From an uncultured Acidobacteriota bacterium (GTDB taxonomy: Bacteria; Acidobacteriota; Blastocatellia; Pyrinomonadales; Pyrinomonadaceae): a stretch of DNA of 7,797 nt. This document shows positions 1 to 6,287 of the stretch, one piece after another (position 1 is the stretch's first letter; the number at the start of each line of letters is the position of its first letter). The position numbers and the translations under genes were made by a program. The notes under the pieces were generated by a model. That model did not search any database and was not told where the DNA came from. It saw only the letters and a program-made list of their open reading frames with translations. The DNA lies in contig CADEFG010000223.1 of the NCBI GenBank assembly GCA_902826505.1, positions 1-7,797 on the forward strand. Reading direction: 5' to 3'.

Positions 1-1424
1 CCGTCGTGCATCGCTTTGATCGATTCGACCGTGTCAAAGCCCTGTGTTTTCGGAACTTTAAAGTGAAACTGCTTTTCGAGTTTTTCCTTAAAATCGTCGC
101 GAATCTTTTCCCAGATGCCCATCGTGCGGTCGCCCTGGACGTTTGAATGACCGCGCACGGGGCAAAGTCCCGCGCCTTGTTTGCCGATGTTCCCGCGCAA
201 AAAATGGAGGTTGGCGATGTCCTGGATCGTTGCGACCGCCTTTTTATGCTGCGTGACGCCCATCGCCCAGCAGGTTATCGTGCGGTTCGCGGCGATATAC
301 ATTTCGGCGACCTCTTCGATCTGTTCGCGCGTCAAACCGCTTTGAGCAAGAATATCTTCCCACGGAATCGTTTCGAGGTTGGCGATAAAATCCTGAAATC
401 CTTCGGTTTTTTCGGCGATGAATTGATGATCGAAAATCGGTGTCGGGCTGTATTTTTCGCGTTCGAGCAAAATCTTCATGACGCCCTTCAAAAAAGCCAT
501 ATCGCCGCCGATCCGGATCGGTAAGAACAAATCGGCGAATTTTGTGCTTTGACCGGTCGCCATTGCCGCCGAATATTTCAGATAATTTTTGTAATGCTGC
601 GGATTCGGATTTGTAAAATTCAGCAAACCGGCTTCGGGCAGCGGGTTGACGGCGATGATCCGTGCGCCCGATTCCTTGGCTTTTTGGAGCGACGACATCA
701 TGCGCGGCGCGTTCGTTCCCGGATTTTGACCGATGATGATGATCAGATCGGTGTTTTCCAAATCTTCCAAACGGATCGAGGCTTTGCCCAGACCGGTCGA
801 TTCCGAAAGCGCGACCGAGGTTGATTCGTGACACATATTCGAACAATCCGGCAAATTATTCGTGCCGAACTGCCTGACGAAAAGCTGGTAAAGAAACGCC
901 GTTTCGTTCGAAGTTCTGCCCGACGTGTAAAAGATCGCTTCGTCGGGCGATTTGAGCGAATTTAAATCCTCGGAAAGCAGTTTGAAAGCGTCTTCCCAGG
1001 TGATCGGCGCATAATGCGTCGCGCCCTCGCGCAAAACCACGGGTTCGGTGATGCGTCCCTGCGCGTTGAGCCATTGATCGGACTGGCGGGAAAGCTCGGC
1101 GACGCTGTATTTGGCAAAAAAATCGGCGCCGACTTTTTTGGTCGTCGCTTCGTCGGCGATCGCTTTCGCACCGTTTTCGCAAAATTCGGCGGTCGTCCGC
1201 TCGCCGTCCGGATCAGCCCAGGCGCACGAATTGCAATCAATTCCGCCCTTTTGGTTGAGCTTTAAAAGCAGTTTGGTGCCGCGCACGACGCCGGTTTTTT
1301 TGACGATCTCGCGGGTCGTGTTGAAAACTGCGGAAAGTCCGGCGGCGGTTTTTTTTGCCTTGCCGACCTTCAGTTTCCCTAAATCTTCTTCGTTATGATT
1401 TACCCCAGAATTTCCTTGATCCAT
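1..1424 (-). CDS. FdhF/YdeP-family molybdopterin oxidoreductase (formate dehydrogenase-like), C-terminus outside window
   Basis: The frame is open from an ATG at 1424 to the left edge: 474 codons are visible, whereas family members have roughly 750 residues. An in-frame TAA lies 6 bases before this ATG, so no longer start is possible; there is no clear Shine-Dalgarno. The protein has the family's N-terminal cysteines (C64, C67, then C82 in AEFCENGAKA), expected to hold an Fe-S cluster. It also has NMCHESTSVAL around C198-H199, matching the Sec/Cys-His Mo-ligand site of formate dehydrogenase H (U-H-G-P-S-V-A), and CPVRGHSNVQGDRTMGIW at 421-438, characteristic of the FdhF/YdeP branch. It should be a cytoplasmic Mo-bisMGD enzyme. 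Formate is the likely but unproven substrate, since E. coli YdeP has no firm reaction. It follows fdhD in an apparent operon, which supports a sulfurated bisMGD cofactor. Cysteine rather than selenocysteine is used. No electron-transfer partner subunit is visible. Confidence 0.93.
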   Translation of the reverse strand, partial: MDQGNSGVNHNEEDLGKLKVGKAKKTAAGLSAVFNTTREIVKKTGVVRGTKLLLKLNQKGGIDCNSCAWADPDGERTTAEFCENGAKAIADEATTKKVGADFFAKYSVAELSRQSDQWLNAQGRITEPVVLREGATHYAPITWEDAFKLLSEDLNSLKSPDEAIFYTSGRTSNETAFLYQLFVRQFGTNNLPDCSNMCHESTSVALSESTGLGKASIRLEDLENTDLIIIIGQNPGTNAPRMMSSLQKAKESGARIIAVNPLPEAGLLNFTNPNPQHYKNYLKYSAAMATGQSTKFADLFLPIRIGGDMAFLKGVMKILLEREKYSPTPIFDHQFIAEKTEGFQDFIANLETIPWEDILAQSGLTREQIEEVAEMYIAANRTITCWAMGVTQHKKAVATIQDIANLHFLRGNIGKQGAGLCPVRGHSNVQGDRTMGIWEKIRDDFKEKLEKQFHFKVPKTQGFDTVESIKAMHD

Positions 1425-1451
1425 TTGATTTTATATTCGGCATCTTCCCGG

Positions 1452-1517
1452 TTATTTCGCTGTGACAAAAACAAGCGCAGTCGCCGCGAAAAAAATCAGC
1501 GCCGCCGGAATTTTCAT
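1452..1517 (-). CDS. Possible 21-aa hydrophobic peptide between fdhD and the oxidoreductase
   Basis: An ATG (1517) to TAA (1452-1454) frame of 21 codons encodes a peptide starting MKIPAAL and ending VFVTAK. Almost all residues between K2 and K21 are hydrophobic (A, L, I, F, V), the composition of one short membrane helix or a minimal signal-like segment. It lies 41 bases after the fdhD stop and ends 27 bases before the oxidoreductase ATG, on the same strand, so it would be co-transcribed. No Shine-Dalgarno precedes the ATG, and the reading frame is too short to be significant alone. It could be a chance ORF, a translated leader for the downstream gene, or a tiny membrane protein. No family is recognised. 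Confidence 0.3.
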   Translation of the reverse strand: MKIPAALIFFAATALVFVTAK

Positions 1518-1558
1518 TTAATTTTAAAGGGGTTCAATTGTAATCGGGGAAGTTTGAA

Positions 1559-2419
1559 CTAATAAATTTTTTCAAATCCCGTATAAATATTAAACCGCTT
1601 TTCGCGGACAAATCCAAGTAAGGTCAGATCAAAACCCGCGGCGGCTTCGACTGCCAGACTCGACGGCGCACCGACCGCACAAACCAGCGGAATCTGCGCC
1701 ATAACGGCTTTTTGGACAAGTTCGAACGACGCCCGTCCGCTTAAAAAAAGAATCATTTCCGAAAGCGGTAAATGATTTTCTAAAAACTGTTGACCGATCA
1801 ATTTGTCAACTGCATTGTGACGCCCGACATCTTCTTTGAGATCAATCAGATTGCCCGCCAGATCAAACAACGCGGCGGCGTGCAGTCCGCCGGTTTCGTC
1901 AAAAACGGTTTGATGTTTTCGCAAAGCGGCGGGCAATTGGTGAATGATTTCGGATGAAATTTTCGGCAAACCGGTTTGTCGGATTTTTTTCGCGCCGGCA
2001 ATTTTTAATGCCTCGAGCGAAGATTTACCGCACACGCCGCAGCTCGATGTCGTGTAAAAATTTCGCGTCAACCGCTTGAGATCGAGCCGGACGTTTTCTG
2101 CCAGATCAACGCGGAGCGTGTTTTGATTATTCGGAAATTTGCCGCAATGTTTGATCGCTAAAATCTGTCTCGGGGACTCTAAAATTCCTTCGGTAAAAAG
2201 AAATCCGGCGGCGAGTTCGGCGTCCGCGCCGGGCGTGCGCATCGTGATCGAAACGGCTTTGTAAACGGTTTTTCCGTTTTCCGTGAAACCGATTCGAATT
2301 TCCAAAGGCTCTTCGACGGCGAGCTGATCGGTCTCGTTTGCAATCGGTTTGCCGGCGGAGAATCTTTGAATTTGCGTTTCAAATTTTTCTCTTTTGAACC
2401 CGCTTGCCGTTTTCGTCAT
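1559..2419 (-). CDS. fdhD: Formate dehydrogenase accessory sulfurtransferase FdhD
   Basis: This 286-residue protein has the normal FdhD length. In order it shows VEEPLEIRI (35-43), TPGADAELAAGFLFTEGI (62-79), the CGVC pair C127/C130 in SSCGVCGKSSLEAL, FDETGGLHAAALF (173-185), EDVGRHNAVDKLIG (196-209) and LSGRASFELVQKA (226-238), all hallmarks of the family. FdhD is a cytoplasmic sulfurtransferase: the CxxC cysteines carry sulfur from a cysteine desulfurase (IscS in E. coli) to the Mo-bisMGD cofactor, which is needed for formate dehydrogenase activity. It is the first gene of a minus-strand unit followed by the FdhF/YdeP-type enzyme, its evident client. The ATG at 2419 is supported by the promoter immediately upstream and by alignment of the conserved N-terminal region. 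The stop is TAG. The sequence is intact. Confidence 0.96.
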   Translation of the reverse strand: MTKTASGFKREKFETQIQRFSAGKPIANETDQLAVEEPLEIRIGFTENGKTVYKAVSITMRTPGADAELAAGFLFTEGILESPRQILAIKHCGKFPNNQNTLRVDLAENVRLDLKRLTRNFYTTSSCGVCGKSSLEALKIAGAKKIRQTGLPKISSEIIHQLPAALRKHQTVFDETGGLHAAALFDLAGNLIDLKEDVGRHNAVDKLIGQQFLENHLPLSEMILFLSGRASFELVQKAVMAQIPLVCAVGAPSSLAVEAAAGFDLTLLGFVREKRFNIYTGFEKIY

Positions 2420-2434
2420 AAAAAAATTATACCA
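2420..2434 (-). promoter_or_regulatory. Extended -10 promoter of fdhD, probably leaderless
   Basis: On the minus strand TGGTATAAT (2434 to 2426) is a consensus extended -10, followed by six T and then the fdhD ATG at 2419. A start about 7 bases after the -10 would fall on or next to the A of the ATG, so the transcript would have no 5' UTR. No Shine-Dalgarno is present, which fits. No good -35 (TTGACA) is seen at 16-18 bp spacing; the extended -10 may compensate. Confidence 0.6.
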
Positions 2435-2537
2435 GAAAGCCGGAAAATAACCGGCATCGTCCCAAAAATCGAAGATTAGAATGGTTTGGATTAATTGGCT
2501 CGCTTTTTGTCGAATCCAAACATTGATAAGGCTTTAA

Positions 2538-2607
2538 TCTTTGCGCCTTTGCGCCTTTGCGGGAAATCAATAATTTAATTTCCCGCAAAGGCGCAAAGGC
2601 GCAAAGA
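2538..2607. repeat. Perfect 30-bp inverted repeat of CTTTGCGC units
   Basis: Arms 2538-2567 and 2578-2607 are exact reverse complements separated by a 10-base AT-rich loop. Each arm contains three tandem 8-bp units (CTTTGCGC, CTTTGCGC, CTTTGCGG on the left). The inner end is GGGAAAT/ATTTCCC. Either strand would form a very stable hairpin. Similar 'CGCAAAGGCGCAAAGG' motifs are, from general knowledge, dispersed intergenic repeats in many bacterial genomes, so a non-autonomous REP/MITE-like element is likely. It sits between divergent promoters and lacks a T-run, so it is not an ordinary terminator. Confidence 0.85.
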
Positions 2608-2786
2608 CGGTCAAGCTAAATAAATTTATAAAAGCGATTAACGAAAGTTCAGTTTCAAAATTCATTTTGGACTTTCCGAGAGCCGGGCGTGGGGGATTCA
2701 CGATAAATAGTGAACTCAAAACAATAAAAATCATTTTGCTTGTCTGAATCATTTGTTGATTTACCGGCTCAAATACCGGTTCTAAT

Positions 2787-2831
2787 AACTTTTGAGAAAT
2801 TCTGAGAGCGATTTTGAAGATTTTTGAATCG
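2787..2831. repeat. TTTTGA decamer array, copy 1
   Basis: Ten-base units TTTTGAGAAA (2790), TTCTGAGAGC (2800), a GA insert, TTTTGAAGAT (2812) and TTTTGAATCG (2822) follow each other at helical-turn spacing. The 39 bases at 2787-2825 match 6931-6969 at 32 positions with no gaps, including the same 2-base insert before TTTTGAAGAT. Phased direct repeats of this kind are typical binding sites for OmpR/PhoB-type winged-helix proteins, and one such regulator is encoded nearby. The array lies about 170 bp upstream of the secreted propeller gene at 3000. Confidence 0.5.
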
Positions 2832-2988
2832 CCACGGATTTGTAATGAAACCGTTGACAATAAATTTTAGGCGGACGGCGGAAACGAAAACAACCGGGAA
2901 CGAAAAAACGCGCCGCGCCGAACTGAATTATTTCCCGCCAAATGTTTTCGTTTCGATTTTTATTGGCAAAAAGCAGCTTTAAGTTTTT

Positions 2989-2994
2989 AGGAGA
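2989..2994 (+). promoter_or_regulatory. Ribosome binding site of the gene at 3000
   Basis: AGGAGA ends 5 bases before the ATG at 3000. This is a strong Shine-Dalgarno and fixes the start immediately upstream of a signal peptide. Confidence 0.8.
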
Positions 2995-2999
2995 AAATA

Positions 3000-4943
3000 A
3001 TGAAACAACAAAAAAATATCAAAATAATTACGATCTGTTCGATGCTGTTAGGCTTTTTTGCGCTCGTTTTACCGGCAGAAATTTTGGCGGCGGGCAGCGT
3101 TTCGCTTTCGGCGGTACCGACGACGCAAACCGTCCGGGTCGGACAAACGGCGACTTATACGATAAAGATCAACCGCGACGGCTACACCGACAAAGTTACG
3201 CTCGGGGCGACCGGTTTGCCGTCGGGCGTGACGGCGACCTTTAATCCGAACACGACCACGGCGGCAAGCTCGACCTTAAAATTGCAGACCTCGACCAATA
3301 CACCGGTCGGAACATTCAATATCAACGTCAAAGGCACGGCTCCCGGCATTACGATTGCGCCGATCGTCGTCAAATTAATCACGCAACCCGCGCCTTCGAT
3401 CTCGCTTTCGGTCACACCGTCGGCGCAATTTATCGTTGCCGGACAATCGACCTTTTACGACATCGCGATCAACCGCTTTAATTACGACGGGAAATTAACG
3501 TTGTCGGCGCAAAATCTTCCGAGCGGCGTGACCGCACTTTTCGAACCCGAATCGACCTACGGCAATTCCGCGCGGATGTATCTTTATTCAAACGGTCTGC
3601 CGTTTCTTTGGAAAGATTACGGAATGCTCGTTCGAGCCAACAATCCGTACGACGGAATTGATAAACTCGTACCCGTTCAAATGCGCGTAAATTACGGGAT
3701 AATTTGGGCTGCCCAGTTCGCCGCTCCAAATAATCAGGAGGTTAACCCTGATTTTGCGACCGATGTGACCTACGATTCCGCCGGAAATGTTTTTCTCACC
3801 GGTTATACCTATAACAGGGCGACGGCTGACTTTAATTCATGGGTTGCGAAATTCGATTCTGCGGGAAATCAGCTTTGGCTGAGTATGATTCCGGATTTGC
3901 TGGAAGACAATTCGACGGATGTTTTTGTCGATCCGGCGGGAAATGTTTACGTCGCCGGCAGCTCGCGAGGTCAGGGCTATGATATTTTTGTCGCCAAATT
4001 TGATGCGGGCGGTACTCAAATTTCATTTGCTTCTCTATTTGTCACATCAAACGATGAAGGTAAAAACGGTATGCAGTTTGGGACGGACGCGATGGGACGT
4101 ACAATACTGACCGCCGTGACGCGCGTTCGCATCACTAATACCGGAGAACGCGATCATAATAATAATCCAGCCACAGGTGGACTTTTCGATATTACACGCT
4201 TCACGTTCGACGCAAATTGTAATCGAACAAGCACGACGATTGTTGTTGACGGAATCGGAGAACCCAAAGATCTGGCGGTCGGCAGAGACGGTTCGGTTTA
4301 TGTTTTAGGCGAAGACCACAGCGTGATAGGCGGCGGCGGCTTTAATCCGGACTACGTGTCCGTGACTTCGCAGGTCGAAAAGTTCAACGCTGCGAACGGG
4401 CAATCCATTTACCGAAGTTTGCCTATTCAGCTGCCTCCCGGATCCGGATTTGTTTATGCGAACCGTTTGAAGGTTGACGCCACGGGCAATGTTTTTGCGG
4501 TCGGTTCCGAATTTGGCAGAGGTTGGATAGCCAAACTCGACCCTTCGGGGACAACGGTTTGGAGGCACATTCCTTTTGGTGATACGGAAATTACGTCTCT
4601 CGATATTGACGTGGACGGCAATGTTATTTGTGCGGGCAACACATGGGAATCGCTTCGGGGATCAAATCCGAATCCGGACGGTCCGGGCGGTATGAACGCC
4701 CACACCGACGCGTGGTTTGGTAAGATTTCGAAAGTAAATGGCGCGCAATTATCTCTCAGCCAGTTTAATGTCGAAAACAAGGACGGATTCAATGTCGTTA
4801 AGGTCGGGGCAATTGCCAACGGTTTCTTAAATTCGACATTATACTTTGCCGGTTACTCGGTTAATTTTAAAAATGTGAATTTCGGTTTTGAGGATGCGGT
4901 TTTATTGCGGTGTTCATCATTTGATTGCGGTTATACACCTTAA
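3000..4943 (+). CDS. Secreted Ig-like / SBBP-type beta-propeller protein
   Basis: This 647-residue protein starts with a lysine-rich n-region and a hydrophobic core (about 8-25), with a likely signal peptidase site after EILA (30) or the next alanine. Two related Ig-like domains follow, about 33-127 and 134-230. Both carry SLS..P....V.GQ, then NR..Y..K.TL.A..LPSGVTA.F.P, so they look like an internal duplication. Residues about 235-640 hold SBBP-like propeller blades, each marked by D..G/A-GNV-[YF]-x-x-G: 255-268, 307-320, about 360-372, 424-437, 490-502 and 534-546, with WVAKFD/IFVAKFD/GWIAKLD strands between them. It is expected outside the cytoplasm as a cell-surface or secreted structural or binding protein; the ligand is unknown. 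It has a strong RBS and ends with TAA. No sorting signal such as LPXTG or a Por tail is evident. The only cysteines in its C-terminal tail are C637 and C643, which might form a disulfide. Confidence 0.88.
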   Translation: MKQQKNIKIITICSMLLGFFALVLPAEILAAGSVSLSAVPTTQTVRVGQTATYTIKINRDGYTDKVTLGATGLPSGVTATFNPNTTTAASSTLKLQTSTNTPVGTFNINVKGTAPGITIAPIVVKLITQPAPSISLSVTPSAQFIVAGQSTFYDIAINRFNYDGKLTLSAQNLPSGVTALFEPESTYGNSARMYLYSNGLPFLWKDYGMLVRANNPYDGIDKLVPVQMRVNYGIIWAAQFAAPNNQEVNPDFATDVTYDSAGNVFLTGYTYNRATADFNSWVAKFDSAGNQLWLSMIPDLLEDNSTDVFVDPAGNVYVAGSSRGQGYDIFVAKFDAGGTQISFASLFVTSNDEGKNGMQFGTDAMGRTILTAVTRVRITNTGERDHNNNPATGGLFDITRFTFDANCNRTSTTIVVDGIGEPKDLAVGRDGSVYVLGEDHSVIGGGGFNPDYVSVTSQVEKFNAANGQSIYRSLPIQLPPGSGFVYANRLKVDATGNVFAVGSEFGRGWIAKLDPSGTTVWRHIPFGDTEITSLDIDVDGNVICAGNTWESLRGSNPNPDGPGGMNAHTDAWFGKISKVNGAQLSLSQFNVENKDGFNVVKVGAIANGFLNSTLYFAGYSVNFKNVNFGFEDAVLLRCSSFDCGYTP

Positions 4944-4958
4944 CCAAATTCGGTTAAG
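4939..4958. terminator. Small hairpin over the stop codon of the propeller gene
   Basis: CTTAACC (4939-4945) pairs with GGTTAAG (4952-4958) around a 6-base loop; the TAA stop is inside the left arm. An alternative hairpin, TCGGTT (4950-4955) with AACCGA (4963-4968), would compete with it. There is no T-run, so it may be a weak terminator or an mRNA 3'-end structure only. Confidence 0.3.
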
Positions 4959-4970
4959 ATCAAACCGATG

Positions 4971-5012
4971 AATCCCGGTTAATAAAGTTGCGGAATTTTA
5001 TTGACCGGGATT
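4971..5012. terminator. Shared hairpin between convergent genes
   Basis: AATCCCGGTTAATAAA (4971-4986) and TTTATTGACCGGGATT (4997-5012) form a 16-bp stem with one T-G wobble and a 10-base loop. It lies after the plus-strand stop (4943) and overlaps the last codons and the TAA stop (4998-5000) of the minus-strand gene, so it could end transcription from both sides. No long T-run follows on either strand, so classical intrinsic termination is uncertain. Confidence 0.5.
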
Positions 5013-6272
5013 TGTCATCTGAAATCCCATCCGCCGCAGTAAGTCCTGAAAACGCGGGTCTGGTCGCAAAGGCTCAAAACGCGGCTCGTATTTGGCGTGA
5101 ATGACCAATCGATCTTTTCGCCCGAAGGCTTGATTTAATGCTTCCAAAGTGCCTTCCTTATCGTCCAGACGAATTTTCACGAGGGCTTTGTGATAGGCTT
5201 GAAAATTCTTTAAATGCGGTCGCGTTTCAATTTGTTCGAGCCGTTTTTGCCACCAGCCTTTGATCCCGTTTTTGGCAAACGCCGCTCTTACTTCATCGGC
5301 GCATTCCGGCGGTTCGCCGAAAAGCAGCATAGTTTTGGCAAGTGTTTCGCTGGCTTCCGCATCCATTCCTTTTCGTTCGTAGCCGAGCCCCAAATAAAAA
5401 TACCCGTAGGCAAAATTCGGGTCGATTTCGATGACTCTGCGCGATTGTTCGATTTCCTGTTCGGCATTGCCAATCTGGTCGTAGAGCGCCGCCAGATCGG
5501 TCAGAATGATCGGCGAAACCGGGTCGAGTTCGAGAGCGCGTTCAAACTCTGCGCGGGATTCCTCAAAACGTCCCATCGCCACCAGAAACTCGGCATACCA
5601 TTGATGCGCGGTCGCGTAATTCGTGTTTAACTCGATAGCCCGTTTGAAAGATTTTTCCGCGCCCGTCCAATCCCAATCATAAAATGCCTGCGAATAGGCA
5701 AGCGCGGTGTGCGCTTCTGCCGATTGATCGTCAATTTCGAGAGCTTTTTTGACGGCGGCTTTGGCTTTTGGAAAAGCTTCGTGCGGAGCCGCCGCGCTGT
5801 ATTCCGCGAGCAGTTGATATGAATCCGCCAAACCCGTATAGGCAAGCGCAAAGTTCGGATCTTTTTCGATTGCCTGATCGAAATGTTCGATCGCCTTTTG
5901 CAGATTGTCGGCGGTGCGTTTGTTCCAGAAATATCGTCCGCGCAAATATTCCTGATAAGCCGCCGCGTTTTCCGTCCCGTGGCGGTTGAATTTATGGCGC
6001 TCGTTTTCGTCGAGCTGAAGGGCGAGAGATTTGACGACCTTTTGGCTGATCGAATCCTGGACGGCGAAAAAGTTTGTAAATTCGTCATCGAAATTTTCCG
6101 TCCAGATCGTTACGTTGTCGACTGTCCGAATAAGTTGAACACTGAGGCGGAGGCGTTCGCCGACATGCTGGATCCGTCCGTCAAGAACGGCGTCGACTTG
6201 CAGCTCGCGCCCGATTTTGCTCGCATCTTCGCGGCTTTCCGCATATTTTGAAACCGACCGCGACGGGCGCAC
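4998..6272 (-). CDS. C-terminal half: periplasmic AVLPF-type domain remainder and TPR repeats
   Basis: The 424 codons are counted from a GTG at 6272; the frame is actually open from just after the TGA at 6288-6290. No Shine-Dalgarno precedes the GTG, so independent translation is doubtful. Residues 1-90 complete the sensor domain (RPSRSVSKYAE, GRELQVDAVLDGRIQ at 21-35, GERLRLSVQLI, IWTENFDDEF, FAVQDSISQKVV). Residues about 104-320 hold TPR-like helix pairs: AYQEYLRGRYFWNKRT, AIEHFDQAIEKDPNFALAYTGLADSY (127-152), AKAAVKKALEIDDQSAEAHTALAYS, AEKSFKRAIELNTNYATAHQWYAEFL, SRAEFERALELDPVSPI and SRRVIEIDPNFAYGYFYLGLGYE. The end, PLRPDPRFQDLLRRMGF (401-417), is typical of this protein class. TPRs usually mediate protein contacts, so this is probably the ligand- or partner-sensing part of the split regulator. 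Confidence 0.8.
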   Translation of the reverse strand: MRPSRSVSKYAESREDASKIGRELQVDAVLDGRIQHVGERLRLSVQLIRTVDNVTIWTENFDDEFTNFFAVQDSISQKVVKSLALQLDENERHKFNRHGTENAAAYQEYLRGRYFWNKRTADNLQKAIEHFDQAIEKDPNFALAYTGLADSYQLLAEYSAAAPHEAFPKAKAAVKKALEIDDQSAEAHTALAYSQAFYDWDWTGAEKSFKRAIELNTNYATAHQWYAEFLVAMGRFEESRAEFERALELDPVSPIILTDLAALYDQIGNAEQEIEQSRRVIEIDPNFAYGYFYLGLGYERKGMDAEASETLAKTMLLFGEPPECADEVRAAFAKNGIKGWWQKRLEQIETRPHLKNFQAYHKALVKIRLDDKEGTLEALNQAFGRKDRLVIHAKYEPRFEPLRPDPRFQDLLRRMGFQMTNPGQ

Positions 6273-6287
6273 GGTAATCTGTTTTAA

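Larger units (their letters stand above)
2420..2999. other. 580-bp divergent intergenic region
   Basis: This is the spacer between divergently transcribed fdhD and the secreted propeller gene. It holds the fdhD promoter, a 9-bp inverted repeat (GTTTGGATT 2484-2492 / AATCCAAAC 2513-2521), the perfect 30-bp inverted repeat at 2538-2607, the TTTTGA decamer array at 2787-2831 and the ribosome binding site of the gene at 3000. A TTGACA lies at 2854-2859, but no convincing -10 is correctly spaced from it, so the promoter of the gene at 3000 is not located. I see no convincing protein gene here: a 97-codon minus-strand frame (2567-2860) runs into the palindrome and has no family features. Confidence 0.6.

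Noticed and set aside
244..1240. Arginine-rich frames overlapping the oxidoreductase gene on both strands
   Set aside because: They lie within the continuous FdhF/YdeP reading frame, have skewed composition and match no family.
1531..1560. Hairpin GTTCAA/TTGAAC after fdhD as a terminator
   Set aside because: Only 6 bp with a 16-base loop and no T-run, and the downstream gene appears to be in the same operon.
2854..2859. TTGACA as the -35 box of the gene at 3000
   Set aside because: The region 16-18 bp downstream is GC-rich (GCGGACGGCGG) and offers no -10 hexamer.
2567..2860. 97-codon minus-strand frame in the fdhD upstream spacer
   Set aside because: It ends inside the 30-bp palindrome (giving FAPLRLCG, a typical by-product of that repeat), overlaps the decamer array, has no RBS and shows no recognisable domain.
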